Source of the DNA: Bacteroidota bacterium
GTDB lineage: Bacteria; Bacteroidota; Bacteroidia; Bacteroidales; DTGW01
Assembly (NCBI GenBank): GCA_029572965.1
Contig: JAKPQD010000310.1
Coordinates: forward strand, 1-56,084
Reading direction: 5' to 3'
Length of the DNA stretch: 56,084 nucleotides
Every line of letters begins with the position of its first letter. Position 1 is the stretch's first letter. Shown here in pieces: positions 7,489 to 15,780 of the stretch. A program made the position numbers and the translations under genes. The notes beneath the pieces were generated by a model, which had not been told where the DNA came from, made no database searches, and saw only the letters and a list, made by a program, of their open reading frames with translations.

Positions 7489-10269
7489 TCATTCATAGTC
7501 CCCTATCAGCACAAATGGAGCCCAAAAATAAGGTTCTTTGTACGTTTTCATCAACTTTCGTTCTGCTTGTACTAGGGCTGCATTAGCCGGATTGGTTTTC
7601 AGGTTTTCATAAAAGTAGGTCATCAGCTTTGCCGTTGGTTCATCGGCCACACTCCACAAACTAACCACAATAGACGGTGTCCCTGCGTATATAAATGCCC
7701 TGCTTAATCCTACCAGCTCATCGCTGTTGGATATATTGCCAAGCCCGGTCTGGCAAGCACTCAGGGCTACCATGTTTGATTTAAGTTGTAAGCCAAATAT
7801 ATCGCTCACTTTGAGCATACCATCATTGTCAGCCGTTTTATTAAAAAGGATATACGATGAAAATGGGCTTTTACTATTATAAACCCCGTGAGTTGCCAGA
7901 TGCAGATAACTAAAATACGGTGCATTCTCTACAAAAAAATCAACTGTACACTCGTTTTCAACCTTTACCAACGATTTTTCAAACAATGGCGCAATATTTT
8001 TCACTTCATTATCTGTAGAAGCCAAGGGTGGCATACCGTATAGAGACAAGTTACCCAAAGCCATTGCTAACAGGGAATTCCCGGCAGAACGCTTTTTATT
8101 TTTAGTTTCCCTGAGTACACTGGCAGATGGAGCATACGAAATACAATAATGTTCTGCCAGGTAGCTTTTACTGCCGTCAATAAGCGCATGAAATGGCACA
8201 AAATGAAGCATGCCATGCGGAACAATAACCAAGTTGCTGTTTTCCTTTAACTTATCCCTGACAGGAGCTATTAATAACTTGTACAACTCGCCCAGATAGT
8301 AGCCTGTCTTTTTTGACTTTTTTGAAAAGTAGGCCAGACCTTCATAAAGCATATTATACTTTTGCTCATCAAAAGGCACAGAAGCAAAAGAGATATTGCT
8401 GTTATCCAAACACCAGATATAGAGGATATCTGCACTAAGCCAGTATTCCAGAAGTATAGTATTGTCATTGTTTTCAGCAATAACCTGTTTTACATCTGTT
8501 ACTGATGGCTGAATAAGTTCAATAAACATATTGTTATCCTTTTTAAGACTGGTCAGGAAAGTTTCATATTCAGCACTGGTTTGTCCAAGCTCTTTTTCCA
8601 GAACACCCCTAACCTGAAAGGTAGAATCGGTGCTATTCTTAGCATTAGAAAAACTGTATATCTCCTCTCTGAGCTTTATAATCTTTGTACTAAGCTTCCG
8701 CTCCTGCATTGCCAATACAGAGTCAGCGCTATTGTACGAAATGCCTTTCTTTTGTCGTGCGAGCATGTCCAAAAAAGCTCTGTTACGCGCTTTTTCGGAA
8801 TAGTTAAAGCTCTCCTCTACCCTGCCATGCTTATTGAGCAACCTGATAAGCCTGTCATACACTTCTATACGCTTATCCATAAACGAGCTTTTCAGCTCAT
8901 CCGAACGAATCTTGCCCCTCAGGGTCTCTATAACGTCAATTGCTTGTTTATAGGCCTTTTCTGCTCCGGCATCATTGTTATCAGCTTCAAAAGCCCGTCC
9001 CTGGTAGTAAAATATTTTCCAATCGTTATCAGGATTTTGATTTATATGCCTTGCAGAATCCAAGACAAATTGAACGTTTTGTGCCGAGCCAGCTTCAATC
9101 TGCGAGGCCGCTTTGTAAATATAAATCAGCGTCTTGGCGTCATTTTTAGCATTCAAAGGAATCAGCTTATCAGCTTCTGCCAGGTAAAACCGACAACTGT
9201 CGAAACTTTTCTTTTCAAAAAAGCCCATTCCAATCTTCAAGAGCGTTATTCCTCTGCTAAATGTAGCGCCAGAACCAGCGTAAAACTGCAAACTGCTGCT
9301 ATAATCACCTTTTCGCGTGGCCAACATAGCTGCAGCATCCTTTTTCTCTACATCATTCTTTTCCATAATAGAGTTAGCCATGTTGTAATAAGCCAAAGCA
9401 GCCTTGTTATCTCCCACTTCGGTAAACAAATCGCCCAAACTAATATTGCAGGCTATTCTTTGCGTAACATTGGCGGACGAATCAGCCTGGCTCAATGCCT
9501 TTCTTTTATACAAAAAAGCATTTTCATAATCACCTTTTGCGCTATTGACCTCCCCCAGTGCTATGTAGTGTTCAGAAAGTCCCAACTTTAGATCATTAGC
9601 CAGTTTCATAGAACGGTTTATTTTTTCCTCTGCTTTATTATAGTTACAAAGATCAAGCTCATTAATCCCGGACTTCAATAAGGAAACCATCAAACCATAG
9701 TTGTCACTTTCTTTTGAAAATATCCCAATTGCCCTGTCCATATAGTAATTGCTGGTATCAAACTGACTAAATATGGCATAACAGTTACCCAAAGACAGAT
9801 AAACATTAGCAGCAATAAGCCTTTGGTTTTGCTTCAATGTAGCTTCGTATTTATTACTAAGGGCTATACACTTTTTCAACTCAGCAAGCCCGCATTTATA
9901 ATCGCCCATATACAGATGGCAATTGCCAATCCCCCTGATATCCTCAACAAGATTTGTGTTGGCTTGTTGAAACGAGTCAATTGATGCTGCATTTCTGAAC
10001 GACGCTAAAGCCTTTTTAAAATTGCCCATCATGGAATAAGCATACCCCATCTTGCGGTGCACCTCGCTTTCACGTTCAAGGTTGCGATACAAGCCAAGCT
10101 TAGCATTTATATTACAGAAGTTCTGGTAATGAAAAACCGCAGAAGCATAGTCCGAGCGGTTTGCAGCCTCATCGCCTTGCAAAATCTCCTGGTTTGACAA
10201 CACGGCCGGAGGGGTACACCGGCAGAGTAACAATAAAAGACTGAAAAGAAAAACTATTCTTAACTTCAT
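7489..10269 (-). CDS. Lipoprotein with TPR repeats and C-terminal CHAT protease domain
   Basis: 926 residues from the ATG at 10269 (MKLRIVFLFSLLLLLCRC), a lipoprotein signal with the lipobox cysteine; an upstream in-frame ATG at 10293 would bury the signal. TPR repeats fill roughly residues 25-480 (for example MGYAYSMMGNFKKALASFRNA and ALGEVNSAKGDYENAFLYKR). A coiled coil precedes the CHAT domain (caspase-like fold, about 640-926). The predicted catalytic pair is present: His in LATHG (near 794) and Cys in LSACQTGLG (near 839). It ends two bases from the convergent stop of the SpoIIE gene. The lipidated location implies that substrates are envelope proteins or that it acts as a surface scaffold. 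Confidence 0.92.
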   Translation of the reverse strand: MKLRIVFLFSLLLLLCRCTPPAVLSNQEILQGDEAANRSDYASAVFHYQNFCNINAKLGLYRNLERESEVHRKMGYAYSMMGNFKKALASFRNAASIDSFQQANTNLVEDIRGIGNCHLYMGDYKCGLAELKKCIALSNKYEATLKQNQRLIAANVYLSLGNCYAIFSQFDTSNYYMDRAIGIFSKESDNYGLMVSLLKSGINELDLCNYNKAEEKINRSMKLANDLKLGLSEHYIALGEVNSAKGDYENAFLYKRKALSQADSSANVTQRIACNISLGDLFTEVGDNKAALAYYNMANSIMEKNDVEKKDAAAMLATRKGDYSSSLQFYAGSGATFSRGITLLKIGMGFFEKKSFDSCRFYLAEADKLIPLNAKNDAKTLIYIYKAASQIEAGSAQNVQFVLDSARHINQNPDNDWKIFYYQGRAFEADNNDAGAEKAYKQAIDVIETLRGKIRSDELKSSFMDKRIEVYDRLIRLLNKHGRVEESFNYSEKARNRAFLDMLARQKKGISYNSADSVLAMQERKLSTKIIKLREEIYSFSNAKNSTDSTFQVRGVLEKELGQTSAEYETFLTSLKKDNNMFIELIQPSVTDVKQVIAENNDNTILLEYWLSADILYIWCLDNSNISFASVPFDEQKYNMLYEGLAYFSKKSKKTGYYLGELYKLLIAPVRDKLKENSNLVIVPHGMLHFVPFHALIDGSKSYLAEHYCISYAPSASVLRETKNKKRSAGNSLLAMALGNLSLYGMPPLASTDNEVKNIAPLFEKSLVKVENECTVDFFVENAPYFSYLHLATHGVYNSKSPFSSYILFNKTADNDGMLKVSDIFGLQLKSNMVALSACQTGLGNISNSDELVGLSRAFIYAGTPSIVVSLWSVADEPTAKLMTYFYENLKTNPANAALVQAERKLMKTYKEPYFWAPFVLIGDYE

Positions 10270-10273
10270 GATG

Positions 10274-11251
10274 TTAAAATTTAACTCCGACATTTACCGC
10301 ATACGTAGGATTAGTACCGGTGTTCTTTCCATAAAAGGGAAAGGTTACCGACTGGCTGAACCTGAAATTTCTAATCTGAAAAACAAGCGCCGGGTTCCAT
10401 GAAAATGCCACAGAAGGTATTTCTAAATAACCAAACAATGAATTATCGTACTTAGCAGCAGGAATATAATTATAAACCACTTCATTTTTCAATGTTATCC
10501 AGTCGCACAACATATTCTGAAACCCGATATTAGCCATAAACAAATCGCCAGGCTTAACCTTTGTTGTAGTTAAATCAAACACGTCCAAAAACGGGTAAAC
10601 ATCTGTCGAAAGCCGATATGTGTATGAAACATCGCACGTAAGGGCAAAAGGGTAAAATATCTTTTTAGCATAAAACTCAATGCCTACCGCACTCGATTGT
10701 GGCCCGGGAACATCATCAACCGTATATGTATTCGCATCAACAGAAGGCTTTCTGCCGGGCAGGGGCATATCCAACGAAAGACCCACTGCTATTGTAGGAA
10801 GAGAGCCGTTTTGCTCCATCAGTTTGTAAATGCAACCCAGGTAAATGTCTGTAATACCAATGGCATTGTTCGTTATGTTGATATTTTTAGAATATCCTCC
10901 GATATAGTCAATCGCTTCTTTTTTATGCGTTGCTTTGCTGTACTGATAGCCAGACGAAATATTGAATTGAAAATTGTTGGTAACACCATACGAAAAGGTA
11001 AATGGAAACGTGAAGTCTTTTGATTGAAAGCTGTATGAAGGCGTTTTTTCCCAATCGTTATTGTACCAATCACCGGCCAATGAAACATAACTCAGCGCTG
11101 TAGATACCTTAAAATAACCTTTTTGAAGGGTTATAGGCTCGGCAACAGAGGTCTGCTGGCGTATTTCGGTAACAGTAAGCTCGCGTTCGGTCTGTGCCAA
11201 TAAAGGCAATATACAAACCAGCGAAATATATAATATTATCAGCTTCTTCAT
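10274..11251 (-). CDS. Predicted outer-membrane beta-barrel protein
   Basis: 325 residues from the ATG at 11251 (MKKLIILYISLVCILPLLAQ, signal peptide), two bases after the upstream stop; an in-frame ATG at 11287 would lie inside the upstream gene. The mature protein has many alternating aromatic/hydrophobic strands (FPFTFSYGVTNNFQFNISSGYQY, AVGLSLDMPLPG) and ends in a Phe (YAVNVGVKF), as outer-membrane barrels do. It resembles the broad transporter/MetA-like barrel group but I cannot name a substrate. It is in one minus-strand operon with the barrel before it and the CHAT lipoprotein after it. Confidence 0.8.
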   Translation of the reverse strand: MKKLIILYISLVCILPLLAQTERELTVTEIRQQTSVAEPITLQKGYFKVSTALSYVSLAGDWYNNDWEKTPSYSFQSKDFTFPFTFSYGVTNNFQFNISSGYQYSKATHKKEAIDYIGGYSKNINITNNAIGITDIYLGCIYKLMEQNGSLPTIAVGLSLDMPLPGRKPSVDANTYTVDDVPGPQSSAVGIEFYAKKIFYPFALTCDVSYTYRLSTDVYPFLDVFDLTTTKVKPGDLFMANIGFQNMLCDWITLKNEVVYNYIPAAKYDNSLFGYLEIPSVAFSWNPALVFQIRNFRFSQSVTFPFYGKNTGTNPTYAVNVGVKF

Positions 11252-11253
11252 AA

Positions 11254-12333
11254 CTATTGTATTAAATAAACGAGCGACAACTGGCATGTAAAAAATGTCC
11301 GAATGCTTTTTCCCATCACAGGCAAGGTAAACGACTCGTCAATTCTTAATCTTGGAGATGCCTGAATATGGGCTCCAACAGAAAATGCAGTTTCTGAAAC
11401 ATCGTATTCAGACACCTTCAAATCGGCAGTTTGCTTCCATCCATGAAAATACAGGCGGTTAGAAATCCCAAACATAAACGATGCTATGGTGTAAGCCTGA
11501 TAATCGAAGTACAGCCTGTTCACCAGCCAATCCCCTTTCTTGTATTTCACAGGTAATTCCTGATAGGTAAAGTCATTGGGATTTTCAGCGTCAAAAACAT
11601 ACTGCCAATCATTTGTAGAAACCTTGCCCGGAGTTGTATAAAAGTCTGTAAAAAGCCTGGCTATAAGCTTTGACGAATGATTATTGTCAGAAGTTCCGCC
11701 AAATCTGTATTTTAAAGCCATATTGAGATTGTAAGCCATTGAACCTGCACCATTACGGTAATTATAGACAAACCGGTACTCATCCAGGCTGCCTGCAAAA
11801 TATTTAATTTCAGGTTTGTCAGGTTTATGAGCCGAAACAGGAAGCGTTAGCCCTCCTCCTACTGACAAACTCAGCTTTTTATCACTTCCAATTAACAGAT
11901 AAGCCATACGCAGTTCAGGATCAAACATTCCCGATATTTTTTCAATGCCTTCTGTCTGCATTACCGTATTTCCGGTGGATTGAGCCACCATAGCGGTAGA
12001 AGTATTGATATACGAATAATTGACAAAAGCCTGCACCTGCCAGTTTTCTGTAACCCCGTAGGTAAACTGAATATTAGCGGCCTGGCTGGAAGACGCAATG
12101 CCCGCATCAGCAATACTGACACTATTGCTTTTATTGTCATAAATAGAAGAAAGCACCCCAAACTGATAGCCAAAAGAAAACTCCATGTTACTGCTGTGAA
12201 GCGTCAACGGCCTGTCGATATATCGCTCAGGCTGGTCTGAAAGCCCCGTTATTTGGGCTACAGAAGGCAGGCAAAGTACCATACAAACTGCCAGTGTGAT
12301 GCCCGATTTCCATATCAATCTATTTTTTTGCAT
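11254..12333 (-). CDS. Predicted outer-membrane beta-barrel protein (paralogue-like)
   Basis: 359 residues with a signal peptide (GITLAVCMVLCLPSVAQ). The mature sequence has the same strand pattern and layout as the next gene (MEFSFGYQFGVLSS, YGVTENWQVQAFVNYSY, LSVGGGLTLPVS), suggesting an ancient tandem duplication. The start is 17 bases downstream of the propeller lipoprotein's stop and its own stop is two bases from the next start, so it belongs to a four-gene operon. Function unknown beyond the likely barrel fold. Confidence 0.8.
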   Translation of the reverse strand: MQKNRLIWKSGITLAVCMVLCLPSVAQITGLSDQPERYIDRPLTLHSSNMEFSFGYQFGVLSSIYDNKSNSVSIADAGIASSSQAANIQFTYGVTENWQVQAFVNYSYINTSTAMVAQSTGNTVMQTEGIEKISGMFDPELRMAYLLIGSDKKLSLSVGGGLTLPVSAHKPDKPEIKYFAGSLDEYRFVYNYRNGAGSMAYNLNMALKYRFGGTSDNNHSSKLIARLFTDFYTTPGKVSTNDWQYVFDAENPNDFTYQELPVKYKKGDWLVNRLYFDYQAYTIASFMFGISNRLYFHGWKQTADLKVSEYDVSETAFSVGAHIQASPRLRIDESFTLPVMGKSIRTFFTCQLSLVYLIQ

Positions 12334-12350
12334 TTTCGGTTCTGTTAGGG

Positions 12351-13394
12351 TTAATTATTCGGGTAATTGGACGGATAGGGATTATATTCGGGGCCAAACT
12401 GGAATTGCAGCGGTTTAATATTTTGCAAACAATACAAACCTGCACCATTTGAGCCAAACCACACATTGCCTTTGCTGTCACAAAGGATAGCGTTAACGTC
12501 ATTCATCAAAACTGGCGAATTGGCTGTGGTATAGCCTTTTGTCATCCTCCCTGCATGATGAAATATACCCTTTTCAGCTATCGCCACCCAAAAATTGCCG
12601 TACTTATCCTGGCTTATCGCTTTATAATGGTCGTAATAATCGGGATCGCCATATTCTGAAAGGATAGTATCGTTCACAAATTGATAGCCGTCATAAAACA
12701 CCACTTTCTCGTCCTTTATGACAGACGTCATCCAAATATTGCCAGCCTTATCTTCTATTATCCGGTAAGGCATCATCCCGGTTTTACTTTTTGGAAAACA
12801 GGTCAATTTGTTTTGCTTCACATAGCACAAGCCTTTAAAAGGCGCAGCCATCCATATTTTACCGTAATCATCGCAAAGGATATCGGTAATGTAGTTGTCA
12901 TAAGCGCCCGTATCTAACTTGTACAGGTGTAGTTGGTTGTCTGAATACACCAACAAACCATACATCGAGGCAGTATATAGGTTTCCATTGGCATCTTCGC
13001 AGGAGTTGTAGCATTCCCACCCGCTGTTTGTCAATATATTGATATAGCTTTGGGACTTTATAATCCCCAACCCATTGGCAGACCCGACAACCAGTTCATC
13101 ATTATTATCCCAATGCAGCCCCAGAATGGTATCCGATGGCAAGCCTGAGCGGCTGGAATAAGTTCTGAAACCTGTTCCATCATATTTTACAAGTCCCCTG
13201 TTGGTACCTATCCATATATTCCCGTAATCATCTTCGGTGAGGCAATTGACAATGTTAGAAGGCAAACCATTGTTGACGTTATAAAAAGTCCATTTTTCAA
13301 CTGCTTCAGGACTAATAGCCTCATCGTCTTTTGTACAGGAAAACATGAGGGGAATAGTAATCACTATAGCTATAATGAAACCATTTTTCTTCAT
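12351..13394 (-). CDS. Two-component-regulator propeller lipoprotein
   Basis: 347 residues from the ATG at 13394 (MKKNGFIIAIVITIPLMFSCTKDD), a lipoprotein signal with Cys in FSC; the frame is open further upstream but no signal would fit there. The body is made of propeller repeats with the typical DDYGNIWIGTNRGLVKYDG, DANGNLYTASMYGLLVY, DKAGNIWMTS, DKYGNFWVAIAEKGIF and DSKGNVWFGSNGAGLY units. Unlike hybrid sensors it has no kinase, phosphatase or membrane helix, so it is a free-standing surface or periplasmic propeller. It is first in the operon with two barrels and the CHAT lipoprotein. Confidence 0.88.
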   Translation of the reverse strand: MKKNGFIIAIVITIPLMFSCTKDDEAISPEAVEKWTFYNVNNGLPSNIVNCLTEDDYGNIWIGTNRGLVKYDGTGFRTYSSRSGLPSDTILGLHWDNNDELVVGSANGLGIIKSQSYINILTNSGWECYNSCEDANGNLYTASMYGLLVYSDNQLHLYKLDTGAYDNYITDILCDDYGKIWMAAPFKGLCYVKQNKLTCFPKSKTGMMPYRIIEDKAGNIWMTSVIKDEKVVFYDGYQFVNDTILSEYGDPDYYDHYKAISQDKYGNFWVAIAEKGIFHHAGRMTKGYTTANSPVLMNDVNAILCDSKGNVWFGSNGAGLYCLQNIKPLQFQFGPEYNPYPSNYPNN

Positions 13395-13551
13395 ACTGTT
13401 TACGTTTATTGAATTTTTCTCTAAATCCCCAACTCCAACAAAGCTAGCGTCTTTTGACAAATTGCAAATTTGCTTGTTAAGGTACTAAATATTCTCATTC
13501 AAGTCAACAGCATTTTTAGCTATAGACAGACAATTTTGAATGGACTATGAT

Positions 13552-13582
13552 TTTGATAATGAGCTTATATTATTTACTTTTG
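13552..13582 (+). promoter_or_regulatory. Candidate promoter (TTTG-N19-TACTTTTG) for the gene at 13653
   Basis: A -33-like TTTG at 13552-13555, then 19 bases, then TACTTTTG at 13575-13582 matching TAnnTTTG. This is the canonical Bacteroidota sigma-A layout, 70 bases ahead of the start codon. Confidence 0.55.
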
Positions 13583-13652
13583 ATAAAGGTGGAAGAAATG
13601 GGATTAAGGCTGTTATACATAAGTTGAGTATAAGTTAAAAACACGATAAGCA

Positions 13653-14324
13653 ATGAATATACTTTGTAATAATATTGAGACTACCAAATTGATTCTGCAA
13701 TCAGTTGGATTATTAGTAAGTAGCTTAACTTTATTTGTTGCTATTTTTATAAATCAAAATTTTGCCAAAAGAAAAGCAACTGAAGATAAGATTAAAGTTG
13801 TGAATGATTTAGTTTACTGTTTAAATACGACATATATAAAAATTACTTATGGATTATCGGCTGGTAATATGTACGGTGGAGATTTAAAGACGTGGACTTT
13901 GTTTGAGTTTTCAAAATCAAATTTTAAGTTGGAGAATGAGTACCTTGATTTTCCAGTTGTTTTTTTTAATTCAACTCAGATTATGGATTTGAAAGGATTC
14001 GCCTATAATCCCTTAATGCCGATTGAGATTGCTGATGAACTTATAAAATTTCAAAATTCTTTTTGTGAGGTTATTACTTATGATGAGATGAATTTAATAA
14101 GTGATAAAATGGTTATTTTGGAATCGAAGATATTAAATGATGATGAAATATTTAATTCTGGTAATAAAAGGATTGATTATTATCAAGGCAATGCTGAGGC
14201 TTATAAGACATATCTTAACTTTAAAAGTTCTAGCCAAAGTTTAATAACTACAATTACTAATTGGTATTCAGATATTAATATAAAGAAAGTTAATATTAGA
14301 GCGGATTTTAACAAGATAAAATAA
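13653..14324 (+). CDS. Hypothetical membrane-anchored protein
   Basis: 223 residues. One N-terminal membrane helix (LILQSVGLLVSSLTLFVAIFI) is followed by a soluble, mostly helical domain rich in Asn, Lys and Ile. I recognise no domain. It is visibly more AT-rich than the flanking housekeeping and envelope genes and has its own promoter. It is followed by attC-like palindromic DNA and a toxin-antitoxin pair, which suggests an acquired orphan, possibly a cassette-type gene. Confidence 0.65.
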   Translation: MNILCNNIETTKLILQSVGLLVSSLTLFVAIFINQNFAKRKATEDKIKVVNDLVYCLNTTYIKITYGLSAGNMYGGDLKTWTLFEFSKSNFKLENEYLDFPVVFFNSTQIMDLKGFAYNPLMPIEIADELIKFQNSFCEVITYDEMNLISDKMVILESKILNDDEIFNSGNKRIDYYQGNAEAYKTYLNFKSSSQSLITTITNWYSDINIKKVNIRADFNKIK

Positions 14325-14500
14325 CCTATACCCAACAACGAATCATAAACATGCCGGATTTAAAGGATGTGCGAGCGTCTCATCCCGCAATGAGTTTCAC
14401 CAAGGGTAAAACAGTCGGTGGCAGATTCGTGAACACCACATAGATGGAAGACGTTGCCTTGCATTAAAAAATGACATCTTATTATGATATACAAATAAGA
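14325..14500. repeat. attC-like/imperfect palindromic intergenic segment
   Basis: The segment contains CCCAACAACG and ACATGCCGG, GC-richer than both neighbouring genes, and resembles the palindromic cassette-end DNA seen between orphan genes in Bacteroidota. The folding partner is imperfect (CGAATCAT early, CAGATTCGTGA later). No coding signal. Confidence 0.3.
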
Positions 14501-14505
14501 TTGAT

Positions 14506-14523
14506 TATTTTTGTACCAAAATA
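14506..14523 (+). promoter_or_regulatory. Candidate -7 element and overlapping dyad ahead of the antitoxin gene
   Basis: TATTTTTG (14506-14513) fits TAnnTTTG. It is part of a near-palindrome TATTTTTGTACCAAAATA that ends 9 bases before the antitoxin ATG. This placement is typical of an operator bound by a ribbon-helix-helix antitoxin for autorepression. Confidence 0.4.
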
Positions 14524-14532
14524 TGATTTGAC

Positions 14533-14772
14533 ATGAAAACATTATCGTTAAGATTGAATGATACAATTTTTCAGGAAACTGAGAAAGTTGTCTCAATAGT
14601 CCATAAGACAAGAAACAAATACATAAGTGAGGCGATAGATTATTACAATAGAATTCAAAAACAGGCATTACTTGCAAAGAGATTAGAAAAAGAATCAGAA
14701 TTAGTAAAGGATGAATCAATGAAAGTATTAATCGAATTCGAAGCACTCAATGACAACAATAAAGCAATATGA
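14533..14772 (+). CDS. Ribbon-helix-helix antitoxin (PemI/MazE-type partner)
   Basis: 79 residues. The N-terminus (MKTLSLRLNDTIFQETEKVV) has the beta-strand then helix pattern of RHH/CopG-type DNA-binding proteins, followed by KTRNKYISEAIDYYNRIQ, and then a charged C-terminal tail that would wrap the toxin. Its end overlaps the toxin start by 23 bases, as in most type II toxin-antitoxin pairs. It should bind and neutralise the PemK-like toxin and repress its own promoter. Confidence 0.82.
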   Translation: MKTLSLRLNDTIFQETEKVVSIVHKTRNKYISEAIDYYNRIQKQALLAKRLEKESELVKDESMKVLIEFEALNDNNKAI

Positions 14773-15097
14773 CATTTGGATAGCTGATTTGGAACCACAG
14801 CGAGGCACAGAAACGGGAAAAGTTAGACCGGTTTTGGTAATCCAGACAAACCATTTGAACAAAGTTCATCCTTCAACAATAATATGTCCAATCACTACTA
14901 ATGTTCAGAAAGATAGTGATATATTGCGAGTTCATATTAGCAAAGGGAAAGCTGGATTAAATGAAAATTGCGACATTATGATTGATCAAATTAGAGCAAT
15001 TGATAACAGAAGATTGGTTAGGAAAATGGGAGATTTACCCAAAGACTTAATTGAGAAGGTTAAGGAGAATATTCAAATAATACTGGATTTAGAATAA
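14750..15097 (+). CDS. PemK/MazF-family endoribonuclease toxin
   Basis: 115 residues matching the PemK/MazF fold: QYDIWIADLEPQRGTETGKVRPVLVIQ at the start (the conserved GxExxKxRPxxVI segment with the catalytic Arg), TIICPITTN in the middle and IMIDQIRAIDNRRL near the end. Members are sequence-specific mRNA interferases. Overlap with the antitoxin supports coupled expression. The length is normal and no disruption is visible, so this module looks intact. Confidence 0.9.
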   Translation: MTTIKQYDIWIADLEPQRGTETGKVRPVLVIQTNHLNKVHPSTIICPITTNVQKDSDILRVHISKGKAGLNENCDIMIDQIRAIDNRRLVRKMGDLPKDLIEKVKENIQIILDLE

Positions 15098-15280
15098 AAA
15101 CGCATAGTAACAACAGCTCATACGTCATGCTGGGTTTAGCAAGTTGCAAAAGTCCGTTCTTTCCATTACATTTGTTATCGGTTGTGACGGCGGTGGCTCC
15201 GTGTATCCGGCACGCCGCATAGCCGGGAAGCGTTAAGCATTTACTCTTAACAACCAAACCTACCCCAAGCCCAAATTTCA
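15098..15280. repeat. attC-like imperfect palindrome downstream of the toxin
   Basis: The left end reads TAACAACAGCTCATACGTCATGC and the right end GGCACGCCGCATAGCCGGGAAGCGTTA. Reverse-complementing the right end gives TAACG...TATGCGGCGTGC, which pairs imperfectly with the left. TAAC/GTTA core boxes, an imperfect stem and a long loop are the plan of an integron attC site. The minus-strand frame here is an artefact of this structure. Confidence 0.4.
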
Positions 15281-15772
15281 TTAACCATTATTCTTCGGAT
15301 ATAAAGTGTATAGAATTTGAGAGCCAGTCTTGGTTTTGAAATATTTTTCGCCAATACTCTTCACGCTGCTATACATTTCATCTTCAAAAATATTCACCAG
15401 AAAATCAGCTTCTACAAGGATTTGAAAATCGATATTATCGATTTTGGTGTAGGTATGATGGTTCCCGATAAGAAAGCATACCCGGTCAATGATATTGGCA
15501 GGGGTTCCAATCTTTTCCAGTATAGCCCTGGCAATTGGAGGGCCTTCTAATTCCTGATATTTACCAATGCAAGAGCCGTATTTCTTTTCCGATACAGGAA
15601 TGCCTATATCATGCAAAATAGCAGCAATTTCAAGAATCTGAACAGACTGCATATCAATATTTTCAGTTCGTCCAATGGCTGTAGCAAAGCCATAAACTTT
15701 AATAGCATGGTTTATACGGCGCACATCGTTGCCAAAGTACGCTATCATTTCATTTAAAACTTGCTGTATCAT
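15281..15772 (-). CDS. HD-domain phosphohydrolase
   Basis: 163 residues from the ATG at 15772 (MIQQVLNEMI); the longer frame would need a TTG inside the upstream gene. HD-domain metal ligands are visible: H in RRINHAIKV, the HD pair in IAAILHDIGIP, and NHHTYTKIDN, followed by a distal Asp in LVEADFLVN. Such proteins hydrolyse nucleotides or phosphates; the substrate is unknown. The start is eight bases after the stop of the hemerythrin-PAS gene, so the two are one operon. Confidence 0.85.
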   Translation of the reverse strand: MIQQVLNEMIAYFGNDVRRINHAIKVYGFATAIGRTENIDMQSVQILEIAAILHDIGIPVSEKKYGSCIGKYQELEGPPIARAILEKIGTPANIIDRVCFLIGNHHTYTKIDNIDFQILVEADFLVNIFEDEMYSSVKSIGEKYFKTKTGSQILYTLYPKNNG

Positions 15773-15780
15773 AAAACCTT

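Noticed and set aside
8581-9591. Long plus-strand frame (336 codons)
   Set aside because: It lies entirely antisense to the TPR-CHAT gene, has no start context or domain, and its composition is that of a reverse-complement shadow.
14360-14746. Minus-strand frame antisense to the antitoxin
   Set aside because: It overlaps the well-supported antitoxin and its attC-like upstream DNA and has no family signature.
15060-15281. Minus-strand frame over the palindromic segment
   Set aside because: It translates the attC-like palindrome and the end of the toxin gene; no protein features.
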